A stretch of 64,000 bases of DNA from Paenibacillus fonticola DSM 21315 (lineage in GTDB: Bacteria; Bacillota; Bacilli; Paenibacillales; Paenibacillaceae): positions 274,640 through 338,639 of the forward strand of contig NZ_KB907245.1 of NCBI RefSeq assembly GCF_000381905.1, given 5' to 3'. Under the pieces are notes generated by a model, which was given only the letters and a program-made list of their open reading frames with translations, made no database searches and was not told where the DNA came from. Positions 16,329 through 24,712 of the stretch are shown piece by piece; position 1 is the stretch's first letter; each line of letters begins with the position of its first letter. The position numbers and the translations under genes were made by a program.

Positions 16329-17552
16329 TTAACTAAAATTATACGCCTTATCCGTCTTGTTTTTCATCATTCCGTAAATGATGTTGACGAGTCGCCTCAT
16401 GACGCATACCAATGCTTGTCCTTTTGTCTTACCTTCGGCGATCTTCCTCTGATAATATTCGTGAAAGAATGGGTTTCTCGGCTTGCGGCTTCCTTTCGCT
16501 ACTTGTACTTGTTGAACGGCGAGGTTATAGAACAGGCCATGCAAAATACGATTGCCCTGTTTACTTTTCATCGTCTTTCCTTTCCCCGCCGAACTGAACA
16601 ATACCGGTGCGACTCCTGTAAATCTTGCCAGTTTATCTGCAGTTGGGAATCGCTTTATATCGCCAATTTCTGCGATCAAGTATGCCGCGGTAACGAGATC
16701 AATTCCTGGCATCGTTTCCAGCCTATAATAATCAAGCTTACCAAGTATCGTTATTAGTTCGTCATGAATATTCTGCATTTCTTCCTGTTTGAATCGCAAA
16801 TCACGCACATAGCTTTGGATTAAAAAGTCTCGGTAATGTTGATAATCCCGGGTTGTGTCACCATCCCGATTTACCAAGTCTAAGATTGCTTCTGCTTTCT
16901 TCGTTGAGCAAGTGTTATGGCTCGCTTTCCGCAATACTTTGGCCAATTCTTCCGCAGGCATGTCTTCCAGTAATTGCGGTGAGGGAAACGTATGCCAAAA
17001 AACAAGCGCACATTTACCGTCAATATCGCTGAAAAACTTCTTGTAACTCGGATAATGATGGCTTAGTTGGGCATGCAATTGGTTTTTCAAGGACATTTGG
17101 GATTTAATTAATCCTGTTCTTCGAGATACAAGCTGACCAACGGTCCAGTAAATATCTTGTACATTAGCATTCGGTAGGATATCCAGCTTGCTCAGAAGGA
17201 TTTTGGCTAAACATTCTGCATCCCAGCTATCGCTTTTCTGCGTGGTTGGGTAGCTTTTTCGTTCGGCAAAGGATAGCGCCGTGTTGACCTCCTTCACCTT
17301 CTGATTCTGTTCAAGTAAATAGGCCGCAAGAGATCGACCATATCCGCCGACATCTTCAAGACCAAAGAGTGGGGTCACGCCCCTCTTGGCATACCCCTTT
17401 ACTTCCTGAAGAAAGTCGGGGAATGCATTGGGTATGTTGTTGAATTGAATCTCCCCAAGCTTTTCATTCCAGCAGTTGATAATGACTGAGGTGTGTGTAT
17501 GCTTGTGTAAATCCACACCTACATAGATATGCTTTTCTTTATAATGACGCAT
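16329..17552 (-). CDS. IS110-family transposase (DEDD recombinase)
   Basis: 407 residues from the ATG at 17552 preceded by GGAGGGATTCG; the in-frame extension to 17660 lacks a start signal. The N-terminal DEDD domain has YVGVDLHKHTHT (first Asp), FGLEDVGGYG (Glu) and SDSWDAECLA (two further Asp). The C-terminal Tnp IS116/110/902 domain has ETMPGIDLVTAAYLIAEIGD and FTGVAPVLFSSAGKGK, with the conserved serine region. It appears full length and intact. IS110 elements lack inverted repeats and are guided by a bridge RNA from the non-coding end. Confidence 0.92.
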   Translation of the reverse strand: MRHYKEKHIYVGVDLHKHTHTSVIINCWNEKLGEIQFNNIPNAFPDFLQEVKGYAKRGVTPLFGLEDVGGYGRSLAAYLLEQNQKVKEVNTALSFAERKSYPTTQKSDSWDAECLAKILLSKLDILPNANVQDIYWTVGQLVSRRTGLIKSQMSLKNQLHAQLSHHYPSYKKFFSDIDGKCALVFWHTFPSPQLLEDMPAEELAKVLRKASHNTCSTKKAEAILDLVNRDGDTTRDYQHYRDFLIQSYVRDLRFKQEEMQNIHDELITILGKLDYYRLETMPGIDLVTAAYLIAEIGDIKRFPTADKLARFTGVAPVLFSSAGKGKTMKSKQGNRILHGLFYNLAVQQVQVAKGSRKPRNPFFHEYYQRKIAEGKTKGQALVCVMRRLVNIIYGMMKNKTDKAYNFS

Positions 17553-17705
17553 CGAATCCCTCCATATCAAGTGAGATGGAATGAATGTCGGCAACCTCAG
17601 TTCGAGCGTTAGTCGTAAGACCCGCATTGGGACGCCAGCCAATCCATTCTTCCAGTTCAAATGACATATAGAATTGCCCGCTCATTTTTTAAGCAGACAG
17701 AAAAA
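17553..17705 (-). ncRNA. Candidate IS110 bridge RNA region
   Basis: About 150 bp between the recombinase stop and the transposase start is non-coding on the strand read into the transposase. IS110-group elements encode their bridge RNA in this upstream end. The region can form local stems, for example around GGCTGGCG…, but I cannot fold it reliably or mark its ends. The assignment is inference from the family and position. Confidence 0.4.
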
Positions 17706-17710
17706 CTTTT

Positions 17711-18490
17711 TCAGATAATCGCTTGATGTTGCCCGGCCGCTTCGATATTGCCGTATGAATACATTCCTTGGTACAAGGATTCATGATCAAAAATCCGTTT
17801 TATTTGCACTTTGGTGAAGGCTTTACCTTGTTCCGTTCGGTAGCCTTCCGTATTCAGTTTCTCGGCAAATTGCTTCAATGTCCATGATGGGTGATCAGCT
17901 TTCAGTTCGAATAAATGCTGAACAATGATGGCTTTTTCCTTATCAACGGTGATTGTCTTTTGTCCTTTACGGGCTTTGTAACCAAAAGCAATTCCACCGC
18001 CTGCATAACCGCCTTGCTCGGCTTTCTTGCGCCTAACTCTTCCGAGTTTCAAGGCAATTTCCAATCGTTGATACTGGTCAAGCAGTTCGAGCATGCCGTT
18101 AACGAGGAAATCGTTCGGGTCATGCGTATAGATGCTGTAATTGGGCTGTTCGATAGAGCAAACATCGACTTGGTTTCGTTTCAGTTCCCGTTGAATCAAG
18201 ACTTTCGCCATGTCCGATCGCCATAGGCGGGAGGTGTTAAGCACGATTATGGATTGAATATTCATGATCGGAAGATCAGCAAGCATGTTCTGCAAACCTT
18301 CTCGTTCAACCATCAATCCTTCCTCTTCGACTTTAGCTCCGCTGATTCCTCGATCTTCGTAAATTCGGATAAGGTTTAGGCCGTTTGCTTTGCAATACTT
18401 CACAATTTCATCGACTTGGTATTGCAGACTGTATCCGTCTCTTGCTTGTCCTTGTGTAGAAACTCGGACATACCCAACGACTTTTGGCAT
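17711..18490 (-). CDS. Short serine recombinase (resolvase plus recombinase domain)
   Basis: 259 residues from the ATG at 18490, eight bases after a G-rich ribosome site. The catalytic domain has YVRVSTQGQARDGYSL with the nucleophile Ser in VST, then DRGISGAKVEEEG and IVLNTSRLWRSD. Recombinase domain PF07508 follows (GYAGGGIAFGYK … FTKVQIKRIFDH). Large serine recombinases normally run to 450-550 residues with a zinc ribbon and coiled coil; this one stops soon after the recombinase domain. It is either a short-form enzyme or truncated by the IS110 insertion just downstream. Confidence 0.85.
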   Translation of the reverse strand: MPKVVGYVRVSTQGQARDGYSLQYQVDEIVKYCKANGLNLIRIYEDRGISGAKVEEEGLMVEREGLQNMLADLPIMNIQSIIVLNTSRLWRSDMAKVLIQRELKRNQVDVCSIEQPNYSIYTHDPNDFLVNGMLELLDQYQRLEIALKLGRVRRKKAEQGGYAGGGIAFGYKARKGQKTITVDKEKAIIVQHLFELKADHPSWTLKQFAEKLNTEGYRTEQGKAFTKVQIKRIFDHESLYQGMYSYGNIEAAGQHQAII

Positions 18491-18511
18491 ATTTCTCACC
18501 CCCCCTCTCGG

Positions 18512-18535
18512 TTACAGCATTTGGAGTTGCTGTAA
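18512..18535. promoter_or_regulatory. Inverted repeat upstream of the recombinase gene
   Basis: TTACAGCA and TGCTGTAA form perfect 8-bp arms around an 8-bp spacer, 22 bp upstream of the recombinase start. It could be an operator or a recombination half-site pair. Apart from this, 18491-18750 shows no gene. Confidence 0.4.
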
Positions 18536-18750
18536 CTACAGACCGTTCCCATCAATCTGCTTCCGTTGGATTGTAAGAGACCGATTTCATGCTGACAAGA
18601 GGGTTTTCACTTGCATGAGGTCTGAATTTGTAATTTACGTGAGCTGTCAGTTTCGAAGCCGGTCATTTCCTTTCTGCCTATTCAGAATGCCTTTTTAACG
18701 CACGAGTTTCGATTTTAGCGCATTCTAATGTCGAGGGAATAGGAGAATAT

Positions 18751-18802
18751 AGAGAAAAAGAAGAACCTTGACTAAGTGACGAGCACTCGATCAAGGTTCT
18801 TC
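18751..18802 (-). terminator. Terminator of the DUF4279 gene
   Basis: GAAGAACCTTGA pairs perfectly with TCAAGGTTCTTC across a 19-base loop, followed on the minus strand by TTTTTCTCT. It starts ten bases past the stop of the DUF4279 gene. Confidence 0.85.
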
Positions 18803-18811
18803 GTAAGGTAA

Positions 18812-19216
18812 TTAGGAGTAAATATAAAGGTCAATGTCAACTTCTGCTTTGATTTGATTAATAAATTCAATGGTTTGTCTGTTAAAATACATCGCCGGTT
18901 TCTGGTTATCCTCAATGTTTATAACGATATTAATCATAATTTCAAGGTTAAATAATTGGGATAGTTCACTTAGATCAACCGATTTACTTTGAAATACTCC
19001 CTTGATATGATCAATTTGATCGTTAATATCAAATGATTCTTGATAACCTGTACTATACCTCCAACAAGTATTTTTTCTGACAATTGATTTTCCCGGGATA
19101 GTTTCTCCCTTTATCCAGTAATCTTTTGGTTGAATTCCGAGCTTATCAGTAATATCTTGAGGATTGAAATTATCGCCGCAAATACTAAGATTAGCCATGA
19201 CGTTCGTGCCTGCCAA
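18812..19216 (-). CDS. DUF4279-family protein, probable immunity protein
   Basis: 134 residues from a TTG at 19216, nine bases after AAGGAG. The sequence has the DUF4279 pattern: ICGDNFNPQDITDKLGIQP, then a basic TCWRYSTGYQESFDINDQ, and a C-terminal MYFNRQTIEFINQIKAEVDIDLYIYS. DUF4279 genes often follow polymorphic toxin genes. It sits 14 bp after the stop of an orphan toxin tip, so it most likely protects against that toxin. It has its own clear terminator. Confidence 0.75.
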   Translation of the reverse strand: MAGTNVMANLSICGDNFNPQDITDKLGIQPKDYWIKGETIPGKSIVRKNTCWRYSTGYQESFDINDQIDHIKGVFQSKSVDLSELSQLFNLEIMINIVINIEDNQKPAMYFNRQTIEFINQIKAEVDIDLYIYS

Positions 19217-19230
19217 TTTACATTTCTCCT

Positions 19231-20104
19231 TTACTTAATATACTCTCCAGTCGGTATACCTTCGCCTTTCCCACCTTTCAAATATACCCACAACTGTCCT
19301 GTATCCTTGTCCACATAAATATCGTAACGAGAGATTTTCCCGCCAGCTACATCATCTTTCAGTTGATGGGCATCAATGCCATTTTTCTTCAATACTTTTT
19401 CATCGACCATTTTAATATTTTTCGGAACATATTTTTCTGCTGCGCCTACTGTGTTCGACCCAAAAGTTCCCTTGCCTACACCATTACCCGTACCCTTAGT
19501 TTCGGGAGGTTTATTCGGGTTATTCGACGAGGTCGATGTTTCTCCCTTCTTCTTATATTTGGGATCACTAAACCCGTTAGGGACAGTTTTTATATTTCTA
19601 TTACCTCGAAAATTACCACGTATAGCCTCATATTGATACAACATACCACCGGCAATAATACCAAAGGCTTGTATCTTTGAAATTTTCTCTCCTGTCCAAT
19701 AATTAATACCATTCATTGCAGCATTTGTTTCTTCCATAATAGGATCAAAGTTATCTACAGCAGCGAATTTCCTGTTCGGTTTAAAGATCATATCGCGTAC
19801 GGAGCACTCCATCTTCAAGACGTGTCTCATCCTGAACCACGATAAGTTCTTTACCTTGTTCAATGGGGAGTTCAATCACATCGCCTAAGGCATAGTACTC
19901 TAAGCTTTCAATCGTATAAGTGACATACGAGCCAGCCCGCTCTTCCGATTTATCGGCAGACAGCTCATGAAACGGTTTCCGCACCCGGTAGAATACATCC
20001 CGATCCAGCTTATTAGACAAGCGCGTGATCATCCCGTGGAATAATGTTCTTGGGCTTTGTTCTTGCTCGTTAAAGGGAGCATCAGTAATAAAAAAGAAGC
20101 TCAT
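19231..20104 (-). pseudogene. Broken VgrG-toxin gene with an alternative toxin tip
   Basis: Two overlapping frames match the 939-residue VgrG toxin in pieces. The upstream frame (20104 to 19781) joins the TLFHGMITRLS segment directly to DVFYRVRKPFHEL and LRTRYDL, missing about 110 internal residues. After a frame change and a gap of roughly 440 residues, the downstream frame (to 19231) resumes at DPIMEETNAAMNGINYW and runs through the shared linker to KPPETKGTGN. It ends with a different tip: YVPKNIKMVDEKVLKKNGIDAHQLK… and KGGKGEGIPTGEYIK, resembling the type-33 polymorphic toxin domain. The tip itself is uninterrupted, but its carrier is not. Confidence 0.8.
19482..19719. repeat. Toxin linker repeat, copy A (identical to 22238-22475)
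   Basis: 238 bp read as identical, base for base, to 22238-22475. Both encode the segment from AAMNGINYWTGEKISK to PPETKGTGN. On the toxin-tip side identity stops exactly at GGTACGGGTAATG; on the other side it fades within about 40 bp. Such identity in otherwise decayed sequence suggests recent recombination. Confidence 0.88.
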
Positions 20105-20186
20105 CTCTACTACGATTCGGTAGAAATAAGCTTCTAATAAGCATTTTTATGTTTGTTTTTTACTAAAATATTTTAAAGAGAACACC

Positions 20187-20474
20187 TTAACCACTAACTA
20201 ACTCATTTCGTGTTGTATATACTTCTGTCATCATTAGTGCACCAAGTTGAAATCCATGGACAAAAGAAGCTTCAGCTTGCATTGAACCAGACTTACTTCG
20301 CAAATCAAGCAATTCTTCAAGCTGGCTGAATTCTGTTGCCGACAACTTTTTTTCCCACATTTTCATGCCCTCGGATATTTTACGGTTTAATGCACGATAT
20401 TCATGGTCAGTCGGCACAATCGTTTCTTCAGGGCGAATATTTCCACAATATAACGCTTCTAGAATACTTCTCAT
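20187..20474 (-). CDS. DUF6809-family protein (copy 2)
   Basis: 95 residues from the ATG at 20474; about 90% identical by eye to the copy at 14321-14608. Differences cluster at the C-terminus (GSMQAEASFVHGFQLGALMMTEVYTTRNELVSG). Both copies keep an intact frame, which argues that they are or recently were functional. It follows the RHH gene at 20615-20773 on the same strand. Function unknown. Confidence 0.8.
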   Translation of the reverse strand: MRSILEALYCGNIRPEETIVPTDHEYRALNRKISEGMKMWEKKLSATEFSQLEELLDLRSKSGSMQAEASFVHGFQLGALMMTEVYTTRNELVSG

Positions 20475-20614
20475 TCCCCTCTTCCCTTCATCTGGGTTCC
20501 TGCTCCTTGAAAGAAAGACTGACACATGATAAAGTAATTTGTGCAGTCTGTCCATCGGGCAGTTTTGCAGTGGAAGTGGCGAATTCTTTTGCGGGAGTGC
20601 GCCACTTCCTTTGT

Positions 20615-20773
20615 TTAGTCATCTTCATTCAGCCTCTCAATACCACGCCTTACAGCCTCATTTTTTGTCACCTTATTCCGCTTAACGTACCGTTCAAGGA
20701 TTTCATTATGCTTCTTATCTAGCCGTACTGTAATTCGTATTTCCTTAGGATTTTCTGAGAAAGGCCGTCCCAT
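20615..20773 (-). CDS. Ribbon-helix-helix small DNA-binding protein, copy 2
   Basis: 52 residues from the ATG at 20773, MGRPFSENPKEIRITVRL followed by DKKHNEILERYVKRNKVTKNEAVRRGIERLNEDD. It matches copy 1 at 14752-14910 with a few substitutions and has ATG where copy 1 has TTG. AGGAGGTG lies about 18 bases upstream, so a longer product starting at the GTG at 20794 or at a non-standard codon remains possible. Likely autoregulator of the DUF6809 unit. Confidence 0.65.
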   Translation of the reverse strand: MGRPFSENPKEIRITVRLDKKHNEILERYVKRNKVTKNEAVRRGIERLNEDD

Positions 20774-20940
20774 CTTTTTAGCGATTGGCTTCACCTCCTA
20801 GCTCAATTATTGGCTGACAATAATAACATATTAAATGTCTGCCATAAAGTCAAGTTATATTGAGTTTTTATCTGTGTTGTCTTTCTTTCATTTTAAACAT
20901 AAAAAATGAGCTTACTTACTTCCTACTCATCCTTTAGTAA

Positions 20941-21124
20941 GAATAAGCTTTTGAAGTTTTAAATTCTTTAGTGTTGGATAGTTTGAACCAATATTCTACC
21001 CTTAGACCACGTTCCTCTTCATACTGTGTTGTAGCTTTGACATCGCTTGACTTTAGTGTCCTTTTTGCATTATTTCTCTTGCTAGATAATTTTAGCTTGT
21101 CCTCAAACTTCAACCTTCCCTTAT
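20941..21124 (-). pseudogene. Toxin-tip remnant, copy 2
   Basis: The minus strand reads EDKLKLSSKRNNAKRTLKSS, then TTQYEEERGLRVEYWFKLSN, matching two separated parts of the nuclease-like tip of the intact VgrG toxin (DKLELSDKARE… and ATIQYAEEHGLRVEYWFKYG). About 65 residues between them, including the predicted active-site D…ExK, are deleted. The toxin is therefore dead. The unit ends at a hairpin near 20900-20950. From 21125 to 21472 no gene is seen. Confidence 0.78.
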
Positions 21125-21472
21125 CAACGTCAAGAAAACGAAGCTAACAAAAAACAGGTCAATGATGGTGGTATCTAACCAAAGTCGACCTGCTTTGTGT
21201 AACAGAATAGCGTTATTTAGGGTATAAAATTCAAGCATTGATGTGTACGTACAAACAAAACGACGAAATCTTTATACGGCTATTACATGGGTTAAATATG
21301 CTTAGGGTGTGATCACCCGATTCATTCCGTACCAGATGGGGTCTATTTCATCATCCGCTGAGACAGAGACAAAGAAAACCACAACACGAGCGGCTAGCTC
21401 GCATTGTGGCGTTGTTGGTTACGTTACACAATCTTGTTGTCAGGGTTGTAAATACATATCCAAAAAACAAAT

Positions 21473-21850
21473 CTAGTTATTAAATAGTATGTTTACCTGC
21501 TCAGTTTCTACAAAATGTCCATCAAATACTTGCCAACATAATTTTTTTTCACCTTCATGGTCATCAATCAAAAAATATCCCGTTATTTCTGGGATTACTG
21601 CTATTTTAGAAATTTGCTCCTTAATAAAATCTAAGTGATACTCTCTTATATCTGCTCCATAAAAGATATACGTAGTCCAATTTACTTGGTTTTCAGGGAA
21701 AACCCACCCTAATTGGTACGATTTACGTGTGCTATAATTTAATTCAGTATCACTATAATTTTCGGTAAATTCCATACATATTTCTTTAACTTTACTAACA
21801 TCGTGTTCTTCACATTCAAACCAACCTCTAATTGAAATATATTTTCCCAT
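21473..21850 (-). CDS. Putative immunity protein of the VgrG nuclease toxin
   Basis: 125 residues, acidic and aromatic: MGKYISIRGWFECEEHDVSKVKEI…, with WVFPENQVNWTTYIFYGADIREYHLDFIKEQI in the middle and a DG-containing end. The start ATG lies one base after the toxin stop (TGA at 21852-21854), with GGGGGA as ribosome site, so the two are tightly coupled. The family is seen beside Gram-positive toxins, but I cannot name it. It should neutralise the C-terminal nuclease-like domain of the upstream VgrG. Confidence 0.7.
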   Translation of the reverse strand: MGKYISIRGWFECEEHDVSKVKEICMEFTENYSDTELNYSTRKSYQLGWVFPENQVNWTTYIFYGADIREYHLDFIKEQISKIAVIPEITGYFLIDDHEGEKKLCWQVFDGHFVETEQVNILFNN

Positions 21851-21851
21851 G

Positions 21852-24671
21852 TCAATCCCCCATACCTGTTTTTACTATAACGCCTTTCTCTTCTAAATAT
21901 TTACGAATTTTAGGGTGAACACCATATTTGAACCAATATTCTACTCTTAAACCATGTTCCTCTGCATACTGTATTGTAGCTTTAAGTTGCTGTTTCATCT
22001 TCTTATTCATAAAATTATCGGGCTTGGTGACAGCAGACATCGACCTCTTAGTCTCAATTACTGCATCTTTAGTAACGCTATCAAGTTCCCTTTCTCTGCC
22101 CTTTTCTCCATAGATCATTTCTTTACCACCCGTTTTCTTTCTTACCATGTCTTCATAATGCCTATCCATTGCTTGACTATAGTGTCCTTTTTGCATTAAT
22201 TCTCTTGCTTTATCAGATAATTCTAGCTTGTCCCCAACATTACCCGTACCCTTAGTTTCGGGAGGTTTATTCGGGTTATTCGACGAGGTCGATGTTTCTC
22301 CCTTCTTCTTATATTTGGGATCACTAAACCCGTTAGGGACAGTTTTTATATTTCTATTACCTCGAAAATTACCACGTATAGCCTCATATTGATACAACAT
22401 ACCACCGGCAATAATACCAAAGGCTTGTATCTTTGAAATTTTCTCTCCTGTCCAATAATTAATACCATTCATTGCTGCTTTTGTTTGTTCCATAATAGGA
22501 TCAGAATCATCTATAGTAGTAGTAAAATTTGCTGGATCACTATTATAAGCTATAGTAGCCCGAGCGTCTTCCTGACCATTACCTCCTCCTTTTCGTTCAA
22601 GATACACCATCCCATCCGCGTATCGCTTAGTATACTGACTATAATCGTAAGTTACCGGCTCTATACTGCTAGTGTGTTTATCTTCCCAACGCCTTCTCAC
22701 ATCCACAGGAACCTGCTGGTAAGCTTGATACATGTCGTTCGACTCTTTCAACACGTTGCGAACGAAATCTAATGGACCGTTGGAATACAACAACTGACGC
22801 GCACTTGTCATCATTTTTCCTAAAATCCACTTACTGTAATAAGCCTCTCTCTCTTGCTCATAGATTTGCATGTTGATCAGTCCCTGCACGAGCAGAGCCG
22901 CTACTTGCTTTAAAGGATGCAAAGACCCCAAAGCAGGCATAGCACGAATCGCTCCTCGAACAGGAATTACCGCAGTTGCTTGCAGCGCCACTCCTACTGC
23001 CTTATTCGCAGGTCCCCCCAGTGCACCTAATAGAACTCCCGTCATCACTGGAATCGAACCTACCAGTTTGGATTCCGTAACCAACTTGTTATTAGCAGCT
23101 GTTCCAACTGCCGGACTTGTTATTTTCGCTGTAGGGGTATCTCCACTACCAGATGAAGTATGGGATGCAGCAGATGATTTGGATGCCTCATACGCCTGTA
23201 CACTCACTATCTCAGGCTCCCATACTGGAGGCAGGTCGGTCACAATTACCGGGGCCTTCACAGTCCCTTCCTGCTTTACAACCGGGGCTTTGAGGTCTGT
23301 TTCACCATCCAGCACCATGCTGCTGGCTCCGCCTTTGAGATACAGCGCTGTGCCGGCTTTTAGCGATAGTCCCTTCCCTGCCTCCATCTTAACGCTGCCA
23401 CCTTGAATTTGTACATTCCCCGAACTACTAATGGTAACGCCGCTAGTTTCATGAAGTGTAATAGATACTTTACCTGAGGAGTGCAGCGTCAGCTCTTGCT
23501 CGGATAGCTCTATACCGCTTCCCTTCGCATGCTGCCACACCTTCACATTAGGTTGTCCAAGAGCACGCTGCTGGCGTAATGCATCGGTGACATAGGCGTC
23601 TTGCTCGCGGTTTGTAGGGATATACAGCTCAACCTGATCTCCGATTTCCGGCATATCGTACCACCCGCTGTGGGCATCCGCAACATAACGGGTAGCTACG
23701 GGAAACCAGCAGGCCGCTGGATGCTGCTCGGGGTCGATATTCAGTTGAAGCTGCACACGATCCTGCTCTATATGTAGTACCTTCCCTAGTAGAGAAACCC
23801 CCGTAATCTGATCATTCTCAACCCGCGCATAGCGAATTTCCTGTTCAGCTTGAAGATCATATCGCGTACGGAGCATTCCATCCTCTAGACGTGTCTCGGC
23901 CCGCACCACGACAAGTTCTTTTCCTTGTCCAATGGGGAGATCAATCACATCCCCTAAGGCGTAGTACTCCAAGCTTTCAATCGTATAAGTGACATACGAG
24001 CCAGCCGGCTCTCCCGGGTTCCCGGCAGCTAACTCATGAAACGTTTTCCGTACCCGGTAGAATACATTCCGCTCCAGCTTATGCAGCTTGCCTACCGGCA
24101 GCCCAAAAAAGATCTTCGGTGATGCTGCCGTCACTTCAGGCACGAGCACCGATCCGAATCGGGAAGCTAATCGCTTTAAAAATGCCCAATCCGTCTCCTG
24201 ATACTGCAGCAGGAAGGTGTCCAGTTTGGCGCCATCCGTGACGGTATCAATTGCATCCCCGTACTTATACTTCCGCACCAGTGCCGTGACCAGATCATCA
24301 TAAGTGCGCTGCGGCTCTTGATAAGAACGATTTTTTAGTTTCACATCCAATTGATAGGAATGCGAAGCGGCCTCCAGCTCAAAAGTATAGACTCCCCTTA
24401 CACAATGTATAGACAGACGCGTGATCATCCCGTGGAATAATGTTCTTACGGATTGCCCTTGTTCGTCCAACTGACGAATAACGATCGGCTCCTGATCCAT
24501 CGTTTGCCCGATCCACGCAGCCCCTTGTTCTTCGGGAAGAATACCGATCAACTGTAAGTACGCGTGTTCGTTGATCGCTCTATGAATATGTAACTGCTGA
24601 ATATGCTGTGGCTGAAAGGGACCGTATAAACGTATGCTCTCATAGCCGATCCCCTCTGTAAGTAAACTCAA
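21852..24671 (-). CDS. VgrG/Pvc8-type spike protein with C-terminal nuclease-like toxin
   Basis: 939 residues from a TTG with GGGAGGAGG upstream. Residues 1-390 are a VgrG/gpD-gpV-like spike (YQETDWAFLKRLASRFG; GWYDMPEIGDQVELYIP). Residues 395-475 are a repetitive beta-helix needle (SSGNVQIQGGSVKMEAGKGLSLKAG). A hydrophobic Ala/Gly region (about 535-620) and a linker (about 700-811) lead to the tip at 812-939. The tip has ELD…VIETK (Asp864, Glu873, Lys875), a PD-(D/E)XK nuclease pattern. The DUF4280 tip gene lies 41 bp upstream and the immunity gene one base downstream. DNase activity is inference. Confidence 0.82.
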   Translation of the reverse strand: MSLLTEGIGYESIRLYGPFQPQHIQQLHIHRAINEHAYLQLIGILPEEQGAAWIGQTMDQEPIVIRQLDEQGQSVRTLFHGMITRLSIHCVRGVYTFELEAASHSYQLDVKLKNRSYQEPQRTYDDLVTALVRKYKYGDAIDTVTDGAKLDTFLLQYQETDWAFLKRLASRFGSVLVPEVTAASPKIFFGLPVGKLHKLERNVFYRVRKTFHELAAGNPGEPAGSYVTYTIESLEYYALGDVIDLPIGQGKELVVVRAETRLEDGMLRTRYDLQAEQEIRYARVENDQITGVSLLGKVLHIEQDRVQLQLNIDPEQHPAACWFPVATRYVADAHSGWYDMPEIGDQVELYIPTNREQDAYVTDALRQQRALGQPNVKVWQHAKGSGIELSEQELTLHSSGKVSITLHETSGVTISSSGNVQIQGGSVKMEAGKGLSLKAGTALYLKGGASSMVLDGETDLKAPVVKQEGTVKAPVIVTDLPPVWEPEIVSVQAYEASKSSAASHTSSGSGDTPTAKITSPAVGTAANNKLVTESKLVGSIPVMTGVLLGALGGPANKAVGVALQATAVIPVRGAIRAMPALGSLHPLKQVAALLVQGLINMQIYEQEREAYYSKWILGKMMTSARQLLYSNGPLDFVRNVLKESNDMYQAYQQVPVDVRRRWEDKHTSSIEPVTYDYSQYTKRYADGMVYLERKGGGNGQEDARATIAYNSDPANFTTTIDDSDPIMEQTKAAMNGINYWTGEKISKIQAFGIIAGGMLYQYEAIRGNFRGNRNIKTVPNGFSDPKYKKKGETSTSSNNPNKPPETKGTGNVGDKLELSDKARELMQKGHYSQAMDRHYEDMVRKKTGGKEMIYGEKGRERELDSVTKDAVIETKRSMSAVTKPDNFMNKKMKQQLKATIQYAEEHGLRVEYWFKYGVHPKIRKYLEEKGVIVKTGMGD
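22238..22475. repeat. Toxin linker repeat, copy B
   Basis: The partner of 19482-19719, inside the intact VgrG toxin gene. It encodes the linker immediately before the toxin tip. A third, degraded copy of part of it lies at 14127-14205. Confidence 0.88.
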
Positions 24672-24712
24672 GTTGTACCTCCTCCCTCCTGACTTGGTCC
24701 TGATTCCAGCGG

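Larger units (their letters stand above)
20092..21290. repeat. Long direct repeat, copy 2
   Basis: The partner of 14220-15410, with the same order of hairpin, DUF6809 gene, RHH gene, toxin remnant and terminal TGATGTGTACGTACAAACA. The toxin remnant is longer here (includes a KSSDVKATTQYEEERGLRVEYWFK-type segment), so copy 2 is closer to the ancestral form. It ends about 180 bp before the immunity gene of the intact toxin operon. Confidence 0.85.
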
